Notes under the pieces: model-generated
Told to the model about the DNA's origin: nothing
Database searches by the model: none
Seen by the model: only the letters and a program-made list of their open reading frames with translations
Assembly (NCBI RefSeq): GCF_014647675.1
Contig: NZ_BMPQ01000040.1
Coordinates: forward strand, 13,273-57,396
Length of the DNA stretch: 44,124 nt
Direction: 5' to 3'
Source: Streptomyces flaveus
GTDB taxonomy: Bacteria; Actinomycetota; Actinomycetes; Streptomycetales; Streptomycetaceae
Position numbers and translations under genes: made by a program
In this document: one piece after another, positions 40,633-44,124 of the stretch
How positions within the stretch are numbered: position 1 is the stretch's first letter
Layout of the letters: each line of letters begins with the position of its first letter

Positions 40633-42374
40633 CGGGTGCCGAACCCTCCCTCCAGGAACCGTGCTCGGGTCGCCGTGCGTGAGACCTTGCCGCTGCTGGT
40701 GCGGGGCACGGAGCCGGGCGGGACGAGGAGGAGGGTGCCCAGGCGCAGGCCGTGGCGGGTGGAGACGGTGGCGCGTGCGGTGCGTTCAGCTGCCCAGGCG
40801 TCCTCGGCCGTCGGTTCGGTGTCGCGGCGGTGTTCGGCGATCACGACGAGTTCCTCGCCCGTGCGGTCCGGCCGGGTGACCCCGAACGCGGCGAGCCGGT
40901 CGCGGCGGACCAGGGAGACGGCCGTCTGTACGGTCTGCTCGATGTCCTGGGGGTAGTGGTTGCGCCCGTCCACGATGATCACGTCCTTGTGCCGCCCCGT
41001 GACGAGGAGTTGCCCCTCATGCAGGGAGCCGAGATCGCCGGTGCGCAGCCAGTCGCCCGTCGCGCCGAAGCCGAAGGTCTCGGCGGAGAGTTCGGCGCGC
41101 TTCCAGTAGCCGAGCCCGACGTTCGGCCCGCGTACCTGGATCTCGCCGACCCGCCCTTCCGGGAGCAGCGCACCGTCCGCGCCGACGATCCGCACCTCCT
41201 GCCCGACGGGCGTCCCGCACGAGACGAGCACAGCCGCCGTCGCCGCGTCCGGCGCCTCCTCCACGCGCCCTTCCGCGAGCGCGTCGGCATCACAGGCCAC
41301 GGTCGAGGGCGCGGCGTCCGAAGCGTCCGCGGTCACGAACACCGTGGCCTCCGCCAGTCCGTACGCCGGGCAGTGCGCGGCCGGGTGGAGTCCGGCGGGC
41401 GCGAACCTGGCGCGGAAGCGGTCCACCGTCCCCGCGCGCACCGGCTCACTGCCGTTGATGAGCACGCGTACGCGGTCCAGGTCCAGTTCGTCGGCCAGCG
41501 CCGGATCCGTACGCGCCACGCAGTAGTCGTAGGCGAAGTTCGGGGCGGCGCTGACGGTCCCCTCGTACGAGCCGAGGAGGCGCAGCCAGCGGGAGGGGTC
41601 CCGGAGGAAGTCGGCGGGGTCCATGAGGACGGACGGGAAGCCGCCGACCACGGGGGCGGCGATGCTGAGGACCAGGCCCATGTCGTGGAAGAGCGGCAGC
41701 CAGCCGACCGTCGTGGTGGTCCGCGGATCGGCGATGAACGCGTCGATCGCCTGGCGGGCGTTGGCGACGACATTGGCGTGGCTGATCATCACGCCGGACG
41801 GGCTGCGGGTGGAGCCGGAGGTGTACTGGAGGTAGGCGATGTCGCCGGGCTCGGGCCTCGCTCCCGGCTCGTCCTCAGGGCCGGATCCGGTGCGCCGGCT
41901 GGGCAGTTGATCGACAGGGACGACCGGCACGTCCGGCAGTTCGCGGTCCCGTACGAAGGCGCGTACGGAGGATGCCGTGGCGGAGTCGGTGAGCAGGCAG
42001 GCGGGTTCGCAGTCGGCGAGGACTCCCGCCAGTCTTCCTTCGTGCCCCGGGATCCCGGGACCGAAGAGGGGTACGGCGATCACGCGGGCGTACAGGCAGC
42101 CGAGGAAGGCGGCCGCGTAGTCGAGCCCCTGGGGCAGGACGAGGGCGGCGCGTTCGCCGGGCGAGGCGATCGTGACGAGGTGGTCGGCGACGGCTCTGGC
42201 CCGGGCGTCGAGGGCGCGCCAGCCGAGGGAGCGGTGGCGTCCCGTGGGAGCGGTGTCGGGGAAGTCGACGTGGCTGAGGGCGCGTTGCTGCGGCCGGTGC
42301 CTTGCCCAGTGCCGCAGATGGTCCGTCATAAGGGTGGCTTCGGTTGCTTCGACAGTTGGCTGGGCGGGCGGCAT
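40629..42374 (-). CDS. Long-chain fatty acyl-AMP ligase (FadD32-like FAAL)
   Basis: 581 residues, the usual FAAL length, from ATG at 42374 (GGAG 5 nt upstream). The ATP loop is YTSGSTRSPSGVMISH, then GWLPLFHDMGL, the AMP motif GDWLRTGDLG and catalytic Lys in PRTSSGKVSRT. The FAAL text GRHKDVIIVDGRNHYPQDIE is present. FAALs make acyl-adenylates and pass the chain to an ACP rather than to CoA. The gene is translationally coupled to the PKS, whose first domain is an ACP, so that ACP is the evident acceptor. It leads the operon; its promoter lies in the 226-bp divergent gap before the MFS gene. Confidence 0.95.
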   Translation of the reverse strand: MPPAQPTVEATEATLMTDHLRHWARHRPQQRALSHVDFPDTAPTGRHRSLGWRALDARARAVADHLVTIASPGERAALVLPQGLDYAAAFLGCLYARVIAVPLFGPGIPGHEGRLAGVLADCEPACLLTDSATASSVRAFVRDRELPDVPVVPVDQLPSRRTGSGPEDEPGARPEPGDIAYLQYTSGSTRSPSGVMISHANVVANARQAIDAFIADPRTTTTVGWLPLFHDMGLVLSIAAPVVGGFPSVLMDPADFLRDPSRWLRLLGSYEGTVSAAPNFAYDYCVARTDPALADELDLDRVRVLINGSEPVRAGTVDRFRARFAPAGLHPAAHCPAYGLAEATVFVTADASDAAPSTVACDADALAEGRVEEAPDAATAAVLVSCGTPVGQEVRIVGADGALLPEGRVGEIQVRGPNVGLGYWKRAELSAETFGFGATGDWLRTGDLGSLHEGQLLVTGRHKDVIIVDGRNHYPQDIEQTVQTAVSLVRRDRLAAFGVTRPDRTGEELVVIAEHRRDTEPTAEDAWAAERTARATVSTRHGLRLGTLLLVPPGSVPRTSSGKVSRTATRARFLEGGFGTR

Positions 42375-42399
42375 GGCGACTCCAACTGTGAGGGGAACG

Positions 42400-42425
42400 G
42401 CGCGAGTTGATGCTGCGCGAGTTGA
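42400..42425. repeat. 11-bp direct repeat upstream of the ligase
   Basis: GCGCGAGTTGA at 42400-42410 and 42415-42425, 15 bp apart, 26 bp before the ligase ATG. It falls in the likely leader. Confidence 0.7.
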
Positions 42426-42474
42426 GGCGGTGCACCAGGTTCCGCCTCTGCGGGCTGAGGGGTTAGGGGACGTA

Positions 42475-42513
42475 CTGACAGTTCGTCTGCCGCGTTCTGT
42501 CAGTTCGCTGACA
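42475..42513. promoter_or_regulatory. Operator candidate between the ligase/PKS operon and the MFS gene
   Basis: A perfect inverted repeat TGTCAG-TTCG-CTGACA at 42498-42513, plus a third half-site CTGACAG at 42475-42481. It lies in the 226-bp divergent gap and would suit a TetR/MarR-type regulator, but none is encoded in the window. Confidence 0.6.
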
Positions 42514-42600
42514 AAGTCGGCCGCCGATTCCATGCCATGGGCCAGAGCCAGTGCGAGGCCGCGCCGCCGACAATCCGGTGACGGCGGAAGGAGCCGATTC

Positions 42601-44082
42601 GTGGGACGTGCACGGCTGTTCGCGCTGCTTTCCCTGATCACGCTGACCGGGTTCATCACGACCCTCGACAACACGGTCATCAACGTGGCCCTGCCGACCG
42701 TGCAGCGCGAACTGGGGCTGAGCGTCACGGACTTGGAGTGGGTGGCCAGCAGTTACGTACTCAGTTTCGGCGCGCTGCTGCTGCCCGGCGGACGGCTGAC
42801 CGATCTCTTCGGGCGCCGGTCCGTACTGACGGTGGGGGTCGTGGTCTTCACGGCGGCGTCTGCGGCTGCGGCCGTCGCGGACAGCGGTGGCACACTGATC
42901 GCGGCCCGTACGGTGCAGGGGGTCGGGGCCGCGCTGATCATCCCGGCGTCGCTGGCCCTGGTCGCCGCCGATCTGCCCGCGCGACGGCAGTCGATGGCCA
43001 TCGGCCTGTGGACGGCGGCGCTCGCGGTCGCGCTGGCGATGGGGCCTGTGGTCGGCGGCTTCGTCACCCAACAGTGGAGCTGGGGCTGGGTGTTCGCGCT
43101 GAACGTGCCCTTCGGGATCGTCGCTCTGCTGCTGATGCCCGCGGTGCCCGCCAGACCGAAAGAGTCTGGGTCTGGGGCCGGGTCTGCGTCCCGGCGCGGC
43201 GGGCTCGATCTGCCGGGGGTGCTGTTCTCCGTCCTCGCGCTCTATCTGCTGACGTACGGGCTGGTGCGGGGCACAGAGCACGGGTTCGGCGCCGCGCCCG
43301 TACCGCTGTGTCTGGGTGTGTCAGCCGTCGCCACCTGTGCGTTCCTCCTCGCGGAGGCCCGGACCAGTCGCCCCCTCCTCGAACTCGGGCTGCTGCGCGA
43401 CCGGTTCCTCACGGGCGGGGTGATCGCGCAGGTGCTGTGGGGCATCGGCGTGAACGGCGTCTTCTTCTTCACCGCCCTCTATCTCCAGCGGGTGCTCGGC
43501 TTCTCACCGACCAAGGCGGGGCTGGCCTTCCTGCCGCTGGCGGGCGCGCTGCTGCTCTGCACACCGCTGGCCGAGCGGGCCGCTCGCGTGCTGGGCGCCC
43601 ATGTGTCGATCGCGGCGGGGCTCGGCGTGGTGGCGGCCGGTCTGCTGTACGTCTCGGGGACGGGCGCGAACGCCGGCTACTGGGATCTTCAGCCGGGGCT
43701 GCTGATGATCGGCGCGGGTTCGGCGCTCACCACTCCGCTGACGGTGCGCTGCCTCGCCCGGGTCCCGGACGCCCGTACGGGCATGGCGACCGGTCTGGTG
43801 AGTGCGGCGCGCGAGGTCTCGGGCGTGTTCGGGGTGGTACTGGTCGGTGTCGTCCTCACCCGGCGCGAGCGCTCCGAGTTGCGGGCGGGCACGGATCCGC
43901 GCAGCGCGTTCCTGGAGGGGTACGACATCGGGCTGCGGCTGGCGGCGTGCTCTGTGCTGGCGGGCGCGATCGTCACGCTGGTGACGCTGCGCCGCCGAGG
44001 ACGCCATCGGCGGGTACGGCAGCGGTGGGTACGGTCGCGTCGGGAGCCGGCGCGGACCGGAACTCCCCTTGTCCTGAAGTGA
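42601..44082 (+). CDS. MFS drug/lipid exporter, DHA2 (14-TM) family
   Basis: 493 residues from GTG at 42601 with GGAAGGAG 7 nt upstream; the longer open frame before it is non-coding. The family motifs are LDNTVINVALPTVQRELG in helix 1 and GRLTDLFGRR in the loop between helices 2 and 3. About 14 membrane helices fit EmrB/QacA-type proton antiporters. It is divergent from the FAAL-PKS operon and probably shares its control, so it likely exports the lipid product or an intermediate. No MmpL-type transporter is present, in contrast with mycobacteria. The C-terminus is a basic cytoplasmic tail. Confidence 0.93.
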   Translation: MGRARLFALLSLITLTGFITTLDNTVINVALPTVQRELGLSVTDLEWVASSYVLSFGALLLPGGRLTDLFGRRSVLTVGVVVFTAASAAAAVADSGGTLIAARTVQGVGAALIIPASLALVAADLPARRQSMAIGLWTAALAVALAMGPVVGGFVTQQWSWGWVFALNVPFGIVALLLMPAVPARPKESGSGAGSASRRGGLDLPGVLFSVLALYLLTYGLVRGTEHGFGAAPVPLCLGVSAVATCAFLLAEARTSRPLLELGLLRDRFLTGGVIAQVLWGIGVNGVFFFTALYLQRVLGFSPTKAGLAFLPLAGALLLCTPLAERAARVLGAHVSIAAGLGVVAAGLLYVSGTGANAGYWDLQPGLLMIGAGSALTTPLTVRCLARVPDARTGMATGLVSAAREVSGVFGVVLVGVVLTRRERSELRAGTDPRSAFLEGYDIGLRLAACSVLAGAIVTLVTLRRRGRHRRVRQRWVRSRREPARTGTPLVLK

Positions 44083-44124
44083 CAAGCCTCTCCCCCACCC
44101 CCCTTTCAGTAGCGGGCGAGTCTG

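Noticed and set aside
36430..42374. Reading the PKS/FAAL pair as the loading part of a modular PKS or NRPS assembly line
   Set aside because: No further KS or C/A modules follow; the protein ends in its own TE and the operon continues with an esterase and CCR.
42172..42600. N-terminal extension of the MFS transporter
   Set aside because: It would overlap the ligase gene and lacks membrane or family features, whereas GTG at 42601 has a strong ribosome site and begins directly at helix 1.

Overview
The window is chromosomal DNA from a Streptomyces or a very close relative. The evidence is very high G+C with strong third-position bias, many GTG starts with AAGGAG-type ribosome sites, a subtilisin-inhibitor gene, a complete conservon (cvnABCD plus a P450), sugar ABC permeases with no ATPase gene of their own, dispersed Streptomyces-type intergenic repeats, and two rare TTA (bldA-type) leucine codons. 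I saw no rRNA, tRNA, CRISPR array, insertion sequence or phage genes.

Layout. 1-4.6 kb: a LacI regulator (cut by the window edge) below a three-gene sugar ABC importer operon whose promoter is overlapped by a LacI-type operator. 4.7-6.1 kb: a secreted SSI-family protease inhibitor and a conserved hypothetical. 6.1-15.4 kb: two paralogous multidomain membrane proteins (sigma-factor-like N-terminus, anti-sigma-type zinc finger, one membrane helix, ricin-type lectin). They flank a Fic-like toxin/antitoxin pair, an orphan cytochrome b (qcrB-like) and a PAS-GAF-PP2C-ATPase phosphatase. The two paralogs share a promoter motif. 15.6-25.9 kb: metabolic and stress genes: AraC regulator with a divergent PhyH dioxygenase, HAD phosphatase with a 2-hydroxyacid dehydrogenase, GH114 lipoprotein, aldehyde dehydrogenase, F420-type reductase, CDF metal transporter, glutathionyl-hydroquinone-reductase homologue, DUF4235 protein and peroxiredoxin.

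26-34 kb: a VOC protein, a pentalenene-synthase-like terpene cyclase, a conservon (CvnA kinase, CvnB roadblock, CvnC DUF742, CvnD GTPase) with a CYP157-like P450 that lacks the K-helix arginine, and a second, conventional P450. This may be a regulated terpenoid locus.

34-44 kb: the most striking region. A co-directional operon encodes a fatty acyl-AMP ligase, a Pks13-like synthase (ACP-KS-AT-ACP-TE), an antigen-85-like secreted acyltransferase/esterase and a crotonyl-CoA carboxylase/reductase, with a divergent 14-TM MFS exporter. Order and domain content resemble the mycobacterial fadD32-pks13-fbp mycolate condensation locus, in an organism type that does not make mycolic acids. I infer a compact pathway for an alpha-alkyl beta-keto lipid. 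The CCR would supply the alkylmalonyl extender that AccD4 carboxylase supplies in mycobacteria, and the Ag85-like enzyme would act outside the membrane on the product.
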